A stretch of 28,108 bases of DNA from NCBI GenBank assembly GCA_016292635.1, contig JAEDIC010000022.1, positions 1-28,108 on the forward strand, written 5' to 3'. Position numbers and translations under genes: made by a program. The DNA is from Clostridia bacterium. GTDB lineage: Bacteria > Bacillota > Clostridia > Christensenellales > CAG-138. Of this stretch, positions 1-7,937 are shown piece after piece (the stretch's first letter is position 1; every line of letters starts with the position of its first letter). The notes beneath the pieces were generated by a model. That model had not been told where the DNA came from. It saw nothing but the letters and a program-made list of their open reading frames with translations, and ran no database searches.

Positions 1-31
1 CGCACATGTCGCCAAATCCGATTGAAGCCTC

Positions 32-49
32 CGGGGGCTGCGGCCCCCG
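32..49. repeat. GC-rich hairpin at left edge
   Basis: A perfect inverted repeat: CGGGGGC, loop TGCG, GCCCCCG. It lies past the sigE terminator in the direction of sigE transcription. On the minus strand no U-run follows it, so it is not an obvious terminator. On the plus strand a run of five T follows about 14 bases later (63-68), so it could be the terminator of a converging gene outside the window. No gene can be called in 1-112. Confidence 0.5.
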
Positions 50-77
50 AACCTCCAAGGGGGTTTTTGACAGTCAG

Positions 78-103
78 AAAAGTCCCCTGACAGGGGACTT
101 TTT
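78..103 (-). terminator. Intrinsic terminator after sigE
   Basis: A perfect stem AAAAGTCCCC / GGGGACTTTT with a 5-base loop, beginning 10 bases after the sigE stop codon. The T-run is part of the stem, so it could work on both strands. It separates sigE from whatever follows. In Bacillus sigG follows sigE closely; here no sigG start is visible within the remaining bases. Confidence 0.8.
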
Positions 104-112
104 CACGTTAAC

Positions 113-814
113 TTACAGCATCTGGCTCATTTCTGCCTTAAGCACCTTTATTATGTGCTTTTCCAGCCGGGAAATATAGCTCTGGGATATGCCCAGCATA
201 TCCGCCACCTGTTTTTGGGTGTATTCCCGATTTCCATGCAGGCCAAATCGCAGCTCCATTATGCGCTTTTCCCGTGAGGTCAGCTTTTTCATGGCAAGAG
301 CCAGCAGTTCTCTATCCACCTCATCCTCTATATCCCGGTATATCACATCCGCATCTGTGCCCAATATATCCGAAAGCAGCAGTTCGTTTCCGTCCCAGTC
401 CACATTCAGAGGCTCATCCAGAGACACCTCCAGCTTCAGCTTGCAGCTTCGCCTCAAATACATAAGTATCTCATTTTCAATACACCTTGAAGCATAGGTG
501 GCAAGCTTTATCTTTTTCGCCGCGTCAAATGTATTTACCGCTTTTATAAGGCCAATTGCGCCTATGGATATAAGGTCTTCCACGCAAACGCCGGTATTCT
601 CAAACTTGCGGGCGATATACACCACCAGCCTGAGGTTGCGCTCTATCAGCGTCTGCTTAACGCTGTCGTTCCCCTTAAGCAGCTCCTCCATAAGGCTGCT
701 TTCCTCCTCCCTGCTCAAGGGGGGCGGCAGCGCCTCGCCGCTGTTTATGTAATGTATTTCCCCTCCGAGAGCCATGTACAGACGGCATAGGGCGTCATAC
801 AGCATATTCAGCAT
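113..814 (-). CDS. sigE: RNA polymerase sporulation sigma factor sigma-E (pro-sigma-E)
   Basis: Mother-cell sigma factor, made as an inactive precursor and activated by the SpoIIGA protease after asymmetric division. The 233-residue protein has the hallmark SGEALPPPLSREEE after a short pro-sequence, the core-binding region 2 (ERNLRLVVYIARKFENTG, DLISIGAIGLIKAV), and region 4 with a helix-turn-helix near the C-terminus (QVADMLGISQSYISRLEK). It is very close to Bacillus SigE throughout. The ATG at 814 is chosen over an upstream in-frame ATG at 889 because AAGGAGG lies 8 bases before it and the pro-sequence length then fits. Aligned to Bacillus, cleavage would fall near residues 21-22 (H/Y), giving a pro-sequence of about 21 rather than 27 residues. 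The ribosome-binding site abuts the spoIIGA stop codon, so the two genes are translationally linked. Confidence 0.96.
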   Translation of the reverse strand: MLNMLYDALCRLYMALGGEIHYINSGEALPPPLSREEESSLMEELLKGNDSVKQTLIERNLRLVVYIARKFENTGVCVEDLISIGAIGLIKAVNTFDAAKKIKLATYASRCIENEILMYLRRSCKLKLEVSLDEPLNVDWDGNELLLSDILGTDADVIYRDIEDEVDRELLALAMKKLTSREKRIMELRFGLHGNREYTQKQVADMLGISQSYISRLEKHIIKVLKAEMSQML

Positions 815-828
815 AGTAAAAGCCTCCT

Positions 829-1584
829 TCAAAGTGATGTAAGGAAGGTATCCGGCAGCGCCGCCGGAGGTATAAGCGCCTCTGGGCAAATGGGTGTTTC
901 CGCAAGGGCGATGAGCATATCCGTTTCCATTCCCATAAACTCCGCCCTGTCCGGGCGAAAGGCCATCAGTACGCCGCCGCCCTGAACGGTGGCGGCAGGG
1001 ATGGGTATATCGCCCCTTTCCCCCGGAATATGCGCCACCGCCACGGGAAGGCCGCTTACAGGCTCAATAAGGCTGTTGCCTGTATCCACCATGGCGGAAA
1101 GTATGTATCTTTTGGATTTATGCACTATGGTAAGGGTGCAGATCTGTTCCCTTGCGACGCGGCGCTGCCTCAGCCGCCTCGCAATTGATGGCATCGCGGC
1201 GGCGGCTGACGCGGTAAACAGCAATATCCTGAGGGTAATTCCTCCGATAAAGCTTCCATCCACCGCGCCGCCCGTGGCGTATACCGCAAAGAACGCCAGC
1301 CCGCCTATGATGAACGCCGCAGCGAGCATCCCCATCAATCCCGCAATATACTCCCGAACATCTCCGCAGGGCAGCGCAAACGCCATGATAATACACATCA
1401 GGATCTTGCAGAGCAGGGAGTTCAGGGAGACATGGATATATGCAAGGGCCGCATATACCGCACCAAATATGCTGAACGCCGCCGCCCGTAACAGCCTTAG
1501 CTTTCTGCCGCATATGGCGGCGGCAAGACGGCATATAAGCATATCCATAAGGACATTATCCAGCAAAAACAGCTCTATATACAT
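829..1584 (-). CDS. spoIIGA: Sigma-E processing aspartyl protease SpoIIGA
   Basis: Membrane-embedded protease that cleaves pro-sigma-E in the mother cell. The protein is 251 residues. The N-terminal half is a chain of hydrophobic segments (about 5, roughly residues 1-130). The C-terminal half carries the aspartyl protease motif VDTGNSL, with the catalytic Asp at about residue 167. Sequence identity to Bacillus looks low apart from this motif and the N-terminal pattern MYIELFLLDN, which fits a fast-evolving family. Identification rests on the motif, the topology and the position directly before sigE. The ATG at 1584 is preferred over one at 1623 because the protein then begins with the first membrane helix as in relatives. 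The ribosome-binding site is poor (GGGGGTG). The length is below the roughly 300 residues of the Bacillus protein. Confidence 0.93.
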   Translation of the reverse strand: MYIELFLLDNVLMDMLICRLAAAICGRKLRLLRAAAFSIFGAVYAALAYIHVSLNSLLCKILMCIIMAFALPCGDVREYIAGLMGMLAAAFIIGGLAFFAVYATGGAVDGSFIGGITLRILLFTASAAAAMPSIARRLRQRRVAREQICTLTIVHKSKRYILSAMVDTGNSLIEPVSGLPVAVAHIPGERGDIPIPAATVQGGGVLMAFRPDRAEFMGMETDMLIALAETPICPEALIPPAALPDTFLTSL

Positions 1585-1673
1585 CCCGCACCCCCACAGA
1601 AATAATGTTAACACGGCCGGCAAGCGGGCACTGTAGAACCATGATAAATATATATGCGAATATTGCGGGAAAT

Positions 1674-1707
1674 AGATTAGCTCAATTCCCCTTTGTCATT
1701 ATTTCAA
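1674..1707 (-). promoter_or_regulatory. Possible spoIIG promoter with Spo0A-like box
   Basis: Upstream of spoIIGA, TTGAAA (1702-1707) and TAATCT (1674-1679) are separated by 22 bases. The Bacillus spoIIG promoter is known for its 22-bp spacer and its activation by phosphorylated Spo0A. Between them TGACAAA (1692-1698) matches the 0A box TGNCGAA at 6 of 7 positions. The -10 match is weak (3 of 6). Read this as a candidate only. Confidence 0.3.
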
Positions 1708-1711
1708 TGCA

Positions 1712-1737
1712 CTAAAATAGCCGCGCTTTCGCGCGGC
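1712..1737 (-). terminator. Terminator after asnA
   Basis: Stem GCCGCGC, loop GAAA, GCGCGGC, followed on the minus strand by TATTTTAG. It lies 18 bases after the asnA stop and before the spoIIGA promoter region. The U-run is short, so termination may be partial. Confidence 0.7.
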
Positions 1738-1755
1738 ATTTGTGGTTTGTAAGCT

Positions 1756-2760
1756 TTACAGCAGAGTTATTCCCGCCTTTTCGCAGGTGCGGATGGTCTC
1801 GGCATCCCAAATTGAGGACTGCACCTCGCCGATGTGGGCTTTGCCCAGCATCAGCATACAGAGGCGGGACTGGCCGATACCACCGCCAATAGTGAGGGGC
1901 AGCTCGCCATTGAGCAGCATTTTATGATAGGTAAGCTCCCGGCGGTCATCGCAGCCCGCGACGGTCAGCTGCTTATCAAGGGTCTCAGCATCAACACGGA
2001 TGCCCATGGAGGATATCTCCATTGCGCAGTCCAGCACATCGTCATGGAAAAGTATATCGCCGTTCATGGACCAGTCGTCATAGTCCGGAGAGCGGCCGTC
2101 GTGCTTTTCGCCGTTGGACAGCTTATCGCCTATGCCTATGATAAACACGGTGCGGCATTCCTTGGTTATGGCCCGCTCACGCTGCTTTGTGGTAAGATCG
2201 GGATATCTGTCCAGCAGTTCCTGGGCGGTTATAAACGTAACCTCGCGGGAGAGGTTGGTATCGATATAGGGATAGCGGGCCTTGAGCATATCCAGGGTAT
2301 TGCATACGCATCCCACGATGGCGCGAACGGTATTCTCAAGAGTCACCATGTTGCGGGTCTCAGGTGTTATTACCTTTTCCCAGTCCCACTGGTCAACGTA
2401 TATGGAATGGAGGTTATCCAGCTCTTCGTCACGGCGTATGGCGTTCATGTCGGTATAAAGGCCGTTTCCAGGATGGAAGTCGTAGCGATACAGCGCCATG
2501 CGCTTCCACTTGGCAAGGGACTGAACTACCTGCGCATCCTTTTTGGTATAGGGTATATCAAAGCCAACGGGCCGCTCATAGCCATTCAGGTTGTCGTTAA
2601 GACCGCTCTCCGGCTGTACGAACAGGGGGGCGGATACGCGCTTAAGGTGCAAGGCCCGGGCAAGGCTATCCTGAAACTCACGTTTGATGAAGCTGATGGC
2701 ATCCTGAGTTTCATAGAGAGACATGGAGGGCTTATATCCCTCGGGTATAAACGTCTTCAT
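1756..2760 (-). CDS. asnA: Aspartate--ammonia ligase (asparagine synthetase A)
   Basis: Makes asparagine from aspartate, ATP and ammonia; a cytoplasmic enzyme built on a class II aminoacyl-tRNA synthetase fold. The 334-residue length is the usual size. Family motifs are present throughout: LKRVSAPLFVQPESGLNDNLNG near the N-terminus (about 39-60), VDQWDWEKVI (about 122-131), and the ATP-site segment GGGIGQSRLCMLML near the C-terminus. The start at 2760 is preceded by AGAAAGGA about 10 bases upstream. It sits between ftsZ and spoIIGA with hairpins on both sides, so it is probably its own transcription unit. No asparagine T-box (AGGGTGG..ACCGCG type) is seen in the 131-base leader. Confidence 0.97.
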   Translation of the reverse strand: MKTFIPEGYKPSMSLYETQDAISFIKREFQDSLARALHLKRVSAPLFVQPESGLNDNLNGYERPVGFDIPYTKKDAQVVQSLAKWKRMALYRYDFHPGNGLYTDMNAIRRDEELDNLHSIYVDQWDWEKVITPETRNMVTLENTVRAIVGCVCNTLDMLKARYPYIDTNLSREVTFITAQELLDRYPDLTTKQRERAITKECRTVFIIGIGDKLSNGEKHDGRSPDYDDWSMNGDILFHDDVLDCAMEISSMGIRVDAETLDKQLTVAGCDDRRELTYHKMLLNGELPLTIGGGIGQSRLCMLMLGKAHIGEVQSSIWDAETIRTCEKAGITLL

Positions 2761-2789
2761 AGTGTCATGTTCCTTTCTGATGATATATA

Positions 2790-2844
2790 TTTTTTATAAA
2801 ATTAAAAGCAGGAAGATGCGCTTTTGCTTTACACCTTCCCGCTT
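2790..2844 (-). terminator. Second hairpin in the ftsZ-asnA gap (terminator or asnA leader attenuator)
   Basis: A 13-bp stem (2832-2844 with 2806-2818, 13-base loop) is followed on the minus strand by TTTTAATTTTAT. Two of its pairs are G-U in minus-strand RNA and would be mismatches on the plus strand, which suggests the minus strand is the one that folds. It may be a backup terminator for ftsZ or part of the asnA leader. No convincing promoter is visible between it and asnA. Confidence 0.5.
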
Positions 2845-2850
2845 ATCTTT

Positions 2851-2887
2851 TAAAAAAGGGTATAGCGGGTCGGCGCCCGCTTTTTTT
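2851..2887 (-). terminator. Terminator after ftsZ
   Basis: Stem AGCGGG / CCCGCT with a 6-base loop (2864-2881) is preceded by an A-run and followed, after ATACCC, by TTTTTT on the minus strand. It closes the dcw cluster right after ftsZ. Confidence 0.75.
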
Positions 2888-2891
2888 GAAG

Positions 2892-4151
2892 TTATTCCTT
2901 GCGGGACTTCAAAAAGGCAGGCACATTGAGATTATTATTATTGGTGGTCTTCTCCGCCTTAGGAAGATCGTCCATTGTGAAGGGGGCAGATACCTCCTCA
3001 CCCTCGGTTATGGGGGTATACTGAATAGCCTTGGTGCGGCGCTCACCGCTCCAGAAGGGTACGTCATTACCTCTGCCGCGGCCTTCCTGCTCCTTTAAAT
3101 CGCCCACGGTGGTACGGCGGGGAGTCTGGGTGGGCACGCTGTTTATTATGGGCTGTGCCTGAGGCTGGCCCATTTGTGAGGCGCCCCTGCCCACGGATTC
3201 AAAGCCGGTGGCGATAACGGTTATGCGAACGCCCTCGCCCATTTCTTCGTCTATGCCTGCGCCCCAAATGATATTTGCCTCGGGATCAGCGTATTCCTGA
3301 ATTATGGAGGCAGCCTCGGATACCTCGTGTATGCCAAGGTCAGAGCCGCCGGTTATGTTGAGCAGCACGCCCTTTGCGCCGTTTATGGAGGTTTCCAGCA
3401 GGGGGCTTACCACGGCCTGACGGGCGGCGTCTGCGGCCCGCTTGTCGCCGGTGGCGATGCCTATGCCCATGTGTGCCATGCCACGCTCACGCATGATGGT
3501 GCGAACGTCTGCAAAGTCAAGGTTTACCATGGCGGGCACGGCGATAAGGTCGCTTATGCCCTGGACGCCCTGACGCAGAACGTCATCCGCAATGCGGAAT
3601 GCGTCGGTAAGACTTACCTTGCCAACGGTGTCCAGCAGGCGGTCGTTGGGTATGCATATCAAAGTATCTACGTTGCTCTTAAGGTTGGTTATGCCGTTTA
3701 CGGCGTTGTTCATGCGAACCTTTCCCTCAAAGCCAAAGGGCTTGGTGACCACACCCACGGTAAGTATGCCCATTTCCTTGGCGCATTCCGCTACGACGGG
3801 GGCTGCGCCTGTGCCGGTGCCGCCGCCCATTCCAGCGGTTATAAACACCAGATCCGCGCCCTTGAGCGCCTCGGACAGGGCTTCCTTGCTTTCTTCGGCG
3901 GCTCTGCGGCCTATCTCGGGATCAGCACCAGCGCCAAGGCCCTTGGTGAGCTTTTCGCCAATCTGTATTTTCTGGTTTGCATGGGACTGATACAATGCCT
4001 GCTTGTCCGTGTTTACGGAAATGAACTCTACGCCCTTGATGCCGTACTGTATCATGCGATTTACGGCATTATTGCCTGCGCCGCCTACCCCAACCACCTT
4101 CAGCTGGGCCAGATTGCCCCTTTCAAAATCCAGTTCAAGACCGATAGGCAT
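2892..4151 (-). CDS. ftsZ: Cell division protein FtsZ
   Basis: Tubulin-like GTPase that forms the division ring. The 419-residue protein has the nucleotide-binding N-terminus (VVGVGGAGNNAVNRM, about 19-33), the tubulin signature GGGTGTG (109-115), and the T7 synergy loop NLDFADV (210-216) that triggers GTP hydrolysis in the next subunit. A variable linker from about 320 leads to the conserved C-terminal peptide NVPAFLKSRKE that binds FtsA and other partners. TAGGAGGG lies 7-8 bases before the ATG. It is 11 bases downstream of ftsA and is the last dcw gene before a terminator. Confidence 0.99.
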   Translation of the reverse strand: MPIGLELDFERGNLAQLKVVGVGGAGNNAVNRMIQYGIKGVEFISVNTDKQALYQSHANQKIQIGEKLTKGLGAGADPEIGRRAAEESKEALSEALKGADLVFITAGMGGGTGTGAAPVVAECAKEMGILTVGVVTKPFGFEGKVRMNNAVNGITNLKSNVDTLICIPNDRLLDTVGKVSLTDAFRIADDVLRQGVQGISDLIAVPAMVNLDFADVRTIMRERGMAHMGIGIATGDKRAADAARQAVVSPLLETSINGAKGVLLNITGGSDLGIHEVSEAASIIQEYADPEANIIWGAGIDEEMGEGVRITVIATGFESVGRGASQMGQPQAQPIINSVPTQTPRRTTVGDLKEQEGRGRGNDVPFWSGERRTKAIQYTPITEGEEVSAPFTMDDLPKAEKTTNNNNLNVPAFLKSRKE

Positions 4152-4162
4152 ATTGTTCCCTC

Positions 4163-5374
4163 CTAAAATAATCTGCCGCTTTCAAACAGCCCTTTGAGTT
4201 TCTTTATGAATTTGCTTTCCGTTACCATTCCCACAAGCCGGCCAACATTGTCTTCATCCTCTGCGTGCATCACGAAATCCATAACGGAAAATGCGCTGGC
4301 GTAATTCGGGGAAGACAATCTGGGCATCCATGGCATGCGTACCTTTATCGGCACGCCCATGAGCTTTTCAAGATATTCGCAGCTGCCCCTCATAAGGGCT
4401 ATGCCGCCGCCTGTAAGGTATATGGGAGGCCTGCCCGCCATATTTACCCCCATTTCTTTCATTAGGGCCATAATATGGGAAGCAAGCTGTTTGGTGCGTT
4501 CTTCGATTATGTATTGTATTACCGTATGCTCCACCCTGAGGGCGCTGCGGCCCTCCACTCGAACTATGTCGATGCTGTCCTGATAATCAAGGGAGTATAC
4601 ATATCTGCGCTTTACGTTTTCCGCCGCCCCGTTGGGTATGCGAAGGCCATATGCTATATCCCCCGCAAAGCTTGCGCCGCCTATTGCCAATGTTTCGCAG
4701 GCAATAAGGGCGGAACCCCTTATGAGGCTTATATCCGTTTGCCTGGCGCCAACGTCTATAAGAACTGCACAGTCTGTGCGCTCCTTTTCGGGGATCACAA
4801 ACAGGGAGGATGACAGAGGAACGTTTATATACATATCAGCCGCAAGACCTGCCCTGTCCAACGCATCGGACACCACCCGCTTAAAGACAGAATCCACATA
4901 AACGTGGGATACGGTTGCGGTAACCTCCGAAGCGGTGTTGCCTATGGGCGGCTCTGAGGTGATGGTTTCCCCGGTATTGAACTCAACGGGAGTGGAATGC
5001 ATAAGCTCATATCCCGCAGGCTGTTCAAATGTCAATGAATCGTTTATAAGGTCATCTATATCGGATGCGGTTATTCTTCCTGAGCGCGAAGTGACCTCCG
5101 CCCTGCCCTCTTGCAGCACAAGCTTTGAAAAGGAGGCGGGAACGCCTACCGAAAGCTCACGGATACGTATGCGAGCCTCTCCCTCTGCCATGGCAATAGC
5201 ATCCACCACGGCATTGGAGAACTGCTGCTCATCCGTAAACCTGCCGCCCACAAAACCATCGTATTCCCGTACGCCTGCGCCCCTAACGGTTATGCTTTCC
5301 CTTCCCTCAGCGCTGCATATAAGGCATATGACCTTTGAACTTCCAATATCGAGTATGGCGGTATTCTGTCTCAT
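4163..5374 (-). CDS. ftsA: Cell division protein FtsA
   Basis: Actin-like protein that anchors FtsZ to the membrane. The 403-residue protein opens with the phosphate-1 motif AILDIGSSKV (about 6-15). The SHS2/1C region follows (about 85-165). A second ATPase phosphate motif is VLIDVGARQTDIS (about 209-221), and an adenosine motif is YLTGGGIALM (about 319-328). It ends in a basic amphipathic helix, KFIKKLKGLFESGRLF, the typical membrane-targeting tail. GGAGG lies 4 bases before the ATG. Its own promoter candidate lies at 5438-5466, so ftsA-ftsZ may be expressed partly apart from the upstream genes. Confidence 0.96.
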   Translation of the reverse strand: MRQNTAILDIGSSKVICLICSAEGRESITVRGAGVREYDGFVGGRFTDEQQFSNAVVDAIAMAEGEARIRIRELSVGVPASFSKLVLQEGRAEVTSRSGRITASDIDDLINDSLTFEQPAGYELMHSTPVEFNTGETITSEPPIGNTASEVTATVSHVYVDSVFKRVVSDALDRAGLAADMYINVPLSSSLFVIPEKERTDCAVLIDVGARQTDISLIRGSALIACETLAIGGASFAGDIAYGLRIPNGAAENVKRRYVYSLDYQDSIDIVRVEGRSALRVEHTVIQYIIEERTKQLASHIMALMKEMGVNMAGRPPIYLTGGGIALMRGSCEYLEKLMGVPIKVRMPWMPRLSSPNYASAFSVMDFVMHAEDEDNVGRLVGMVTESKFIKKLKGLFESGRLF

Positions 5375-5437
5375 TCTTCCTCCATAACGCCCCTACTCAT
5401 ACTACGGCACATTACAAATACACTTAATAGTAGTTTA

Positions 5438-5466
5438 AGAATACCACACCACTATATTTTGTGCAA
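5438..5466 (-). promoter_or_regulatory. Candidate sigma-A promoter for ftsA-ftsZ
   Basis: TTGCAC (5461-5466), 17 bases, TATTCT (5438-5443) on the minus strand. The -10 matches consensus at 4 of 6 positions and the -35 at 3 of 6. It lies in an AT-rich 108-base gap, unlike its GC-richer surroundings, about 60 bases before the ftsA start. Internal promoters before ftsAZ are common in this cluster. Confidence 0.45.
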
Positions 5467-5482
5467 TAGTGTTATACTTTTT

Positions 5483-6616
5483 TTATCCGCTGAAGCCGTT
5501 CTGTCCGGTATTTCCGCCGGTGGCAGGGTTGGGCGTGGCGGTGACCTGCGGGGTGGCGGAGGTGTCCGGAATCTGTCCGTCTTCCGGGGGTTGGGTGGTT
5601 TCGGGCGGGAGTTCCTCCGTTTCCTCAGGGGCCGCTTCGCTTGCCGGCGGGGAGTATACAGGATCTCCCAGCACTGCAAGGTCTATGGTTCCTCCCTGAT
5701 AGCCCATAGCCAGCACCTTGGCTATAACCGCGGAAAGATTGGAGAGCTTCTCCGTTATGTTTTCCGCCTGACCCACGTTTACATGATAACCGTATACGGT
5801 GCTCATCTCTATTTTAAGGGGCTGTGACATATCTATGCTGTCTATTATGCCCAGAATATCCTGATTGGTAAGGGTGGTGAGAATTTCCAGCAGGGAGTCC
5901 ACATTAAAGCGTGAATTCTCTCCAAGGTTCTGTCCGGCGGTAAAGCCGGATGAGCTTACGCCGTACACCTCTATCATATTTTCAGGCACGGTTGACGTTA
6001 TCTCTATAACGCAGCCCTCCGCATCTATTATGGCCACGGTGCTGCCGGACAGTATCGCGGCGGCGGGTCGGCGCTCAGTTATCACTATGGAAATGGTATC
6101 CGGGTATATGCGTTTTACCGTGGCTTCCTTTATCATGGGGTCGGCCATCAGCCTGGCCTTCGCCCCGCCGATATCCGCAAACCACAGATGCTCACCGGGA
6201 TTCAGCCCCGCTATGGTCAGCACCTCGCCTTTTTCAAGGGTATCGTTGCCACCCACCTTTATGGTATCCACTATCATCAGGAAGTAAAGCCCAGCCAGCG
6301 CCGTTATCAGCATCGACCCAAGGAAGGCCAGCAGCAATCCCCTGTGTTCCCTGGGCGCTTCTTCCTCATTATCATCCTCGCCAAATATATTCAGCTCCCT
6401 GTCGCTGTACATTACCCGGCGGCGGGCCTGTCCATCCACGGCATATTCATCCTGTTCGTCGTATTCTTCAAAAAGCTCATCGTCATGGGAAAGGGGCTTT
6501 CCGGCATACCGGGCTTTCATCCTGTCCAGGTCGATATGGGACACGGAAACCGGGGCGGCCTCATATCCGCCCTTGTTTCTCTTTTCCCTTACTATTCTGG
6601 TTTTTCTCTTAGCCAT
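5483..6616 (-). CDS. ftsQ: Cell division protein FtsQ/DivIB
   Basis: Bitopic divisome protein that links FtsL/FtsB and the septal synthase. The 377-residue protein has a basic then acidic cytoplasmic N-terminus (1-92, with a stretch EDDNEEEAPRE), one membrane helix (about 93-115), and a POTRA domain with the family start IKVGGNDTLEKGEVLTIAGL (about 119-138) and YPDTISIVITERRPAA (171-186). A beta domain follows to about 320. The last roughly 55 residues are low-complexity, rich in Pro, Thr and Glu, and end in a Gly/Asn stretch. The start overlaps the murA stop by 8 bases, so translation is likely coupled. The ribosome-binding site is GAGGGAAG. Confidence 0.94.
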   Translation of the reverse strand: MAKRKTRIVREKRNKGGYEAAPVSVSHIDLDRMKARYAGKPLSHDDELFEEYDEQDEYAVDGQARRRVMYSDRELNIFGEDDNEEEAPREHRGLLLAFLGSMLITALAGLYFLMIVDTIKVGGNDTLEKGEVLTIAGLNPGEHLWFADIGGAKARLMADPMIKEATVKRIYPDTISIVITERRPAAAILSGSTVAIIDAEGCVIEITSTVPENMIEVYGVSSSGFTAGQNLGENSRFNVDSLLEILTTLTNQDILGIIDSIDMSQPLKIEMSTVYGYHVNVGQAENITEKLSNLSAVIAKVLAMGYQGGTIDLAVLGDPVYSPPASEAAPEETEELPPETTQPPEDGQIPDTSATPQVTATPNPATGGNTGQNGFSG

Positions 6617-7868
6617 CTTCCCTCGTAATATGAGCTCCCAGGGTGCGCAGCATATCGTCCAATCCCTGATACCCTCTGTCTATAAGTTCGATATTGTCAA
6701 CCGTTGTAATGCCATCGGCACAGAGTCCCGCTATGGTAAGCGCCGCCCCACAGCGCAGGTCTCTTGCGTATACATTTGCCCCGGACAGCCGCTTAACTCC
6801 CCTCACCACGGCGGTCCTGTCTTTTTGGGTTATCACGGCGCCCATTTTGGCAAGCTCAGCACAATGGCGAAATCTGTTTTCAAAAAGGTTTTCAACTATT
6901 ACGCTGGTGCCCTCCGCCACGGCGCACAGGGCGAAAAACTGGGCCTGCATATCCGTGGGGAAGCCGGGATAGGGATATGTCTCAATGAGCTTTATCTCCC
7001 GCGGCCTGTGATTCATCTCTATGGTAAGTGCGTCTTTGCCCTGGTCAAGCAGGCAGCCCGCCTCCCTTAGCTTCGACAGCGCCGCACCCATATGGTCGCA
7101 GCAGATGTCGCAAAGGGTAACTTTGCCTCCCGCCGCAGCCACGCCGCAAAGTATCGTGCCGGCGGCTATCCTGTCGGGCATTATTCTATACACGGCTGAC
7201 GGTATATGTTCAATGCCTCCACGGATGTACAGTGTGGATGTTCCCGCGCCCCATACGCTGCAGCCTATTGCGTTCAGAAAGTTCTGCAGATCCTCTATCT
7301 CCGGCTCACGGGCCGCATTGGTGATGCAGGTATCCCCACGGGCGGATGCCGCCGCCATCATTATGTTTTCCGTTGCTCCTACGCTGGGATAGTCAAGGTG
7401 TATCTCCGCCCCGCGAAGATTTGTCCCTTCGCAGATTATCCTTCCCCGTTCCTCGCTTACTTCCGCTCCCAGCGCCGCAAGTCCTCTAAGATGCAGGTCC
7501 ACCGGCCTGTGTCCTATTTCGCATCCGCCGGGGTAGGTGCATACCGCCCGCCCGAACCGGGAAAGCAGTGGCCCCAGCATGAATATGGAAGACCTCAGCT
7601 CCTTGGACAGCCTGTTTGGCATTACCGATCGGCTTGCCTTCCCGGGTAAAAGCTTTACCGTATCGTCCTGACGCTCCACTCCTGCGCCCAACTCGCCCAG
7701 TATCTCCAGCATATTGTCCACATCCCGTATTTGGGGACAGTTGGTAAGGGTTATTTCGCCTTCGCTCATTATGGCGGCTGCAAGTATTGGAAGGGCGGCG
7801 TTTTTCGCCCCCTGTACCCTGAGGGTTCCGTTAAGGGGATACCCACCCTCTATGATGAATCTGCCCAT
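6609..7868 (-). CDS. murA: UDP-N-acetylglucosamine 1-carboxyvinyltransferase MurA
   Basis: First committed step of peptidoglycan synthesis: transfers enolpyruvate from PEP to UDP-GlcNAc in the cytoplasm. The 419-residue length is typical. The substrate motif QGAKNAALPIL is at 19-29 (Lys22, Asn23). The active-site loop PGGCEIGHRPVDLHL is at 113-127 with Cys116, the residue fosfomycin attacks; its presence predicts a normal, fosfomycin-sensitive enzyme type. The C-terminal half has PTDMQAQF. GGGAGGAG lies 5 bases before the ATG. It sits between ftsW and ftsQ, the slot held by murG-murB in Bacillus. Confidence 0.98.
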   Translation of the reverse strand: MGRFIIEGGYPLNGTLRVQGAKNAALPILAAAIMSEGEITLTNCPQIRDVDNMLEILGELGAGVERQDDTVKLLPGKASRSVMPNRLSKELRSSIFMLGPLLSRFGRAVCTYPGGCEIGHRPVDLHLRGLAALGAEVSEERGRIICEGTNLRGAEIHLDYPSVGATENIMMAAASARGDTCITNAAREPEIEDLQNFLNAIGCSVWGAGTSTLYIRGGIEHIPSAVYRIMPDRIAAGTILCGVAAAGGKVTLCDICCDHMGAALSKLREAGCLLDQGKDALTIEMNHRPREIKLIETYPYPGFPTDMQAQFFALCAVAEGTSVIVENLFENRFRHCAELAKMGAVITQKDRTAVVRGVKRLSGANVYARDLRCGAALTIAGLCADGITTVDNIELIDRGYQGLDDMLRTLGAHITREDG

Positions 7869-7937
7869 TCAGCTCCTCCCGGTCCGCCTTGGCGGTACAG
7901 TCCATTGTATGCGGAAGGTGCCAAATGGGTGTTAACG

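Noticed and set aside
1..112. sigG immediately after sigE
   Set aside because: After the terminator no start codon with a ribosome-binding site or sigma-factor sequence appears before the window edge.
2761..2891. Asparagine T-box riboswitch before asnA
   Set aside because: The leader is short and the conserved T-box sequence is not present.
7869..7937. Promoter before murA (TACAAT in the gap)
   Set aside because: No -35 at a usable distance; the gap is short and read-through from ftsW explains expression.
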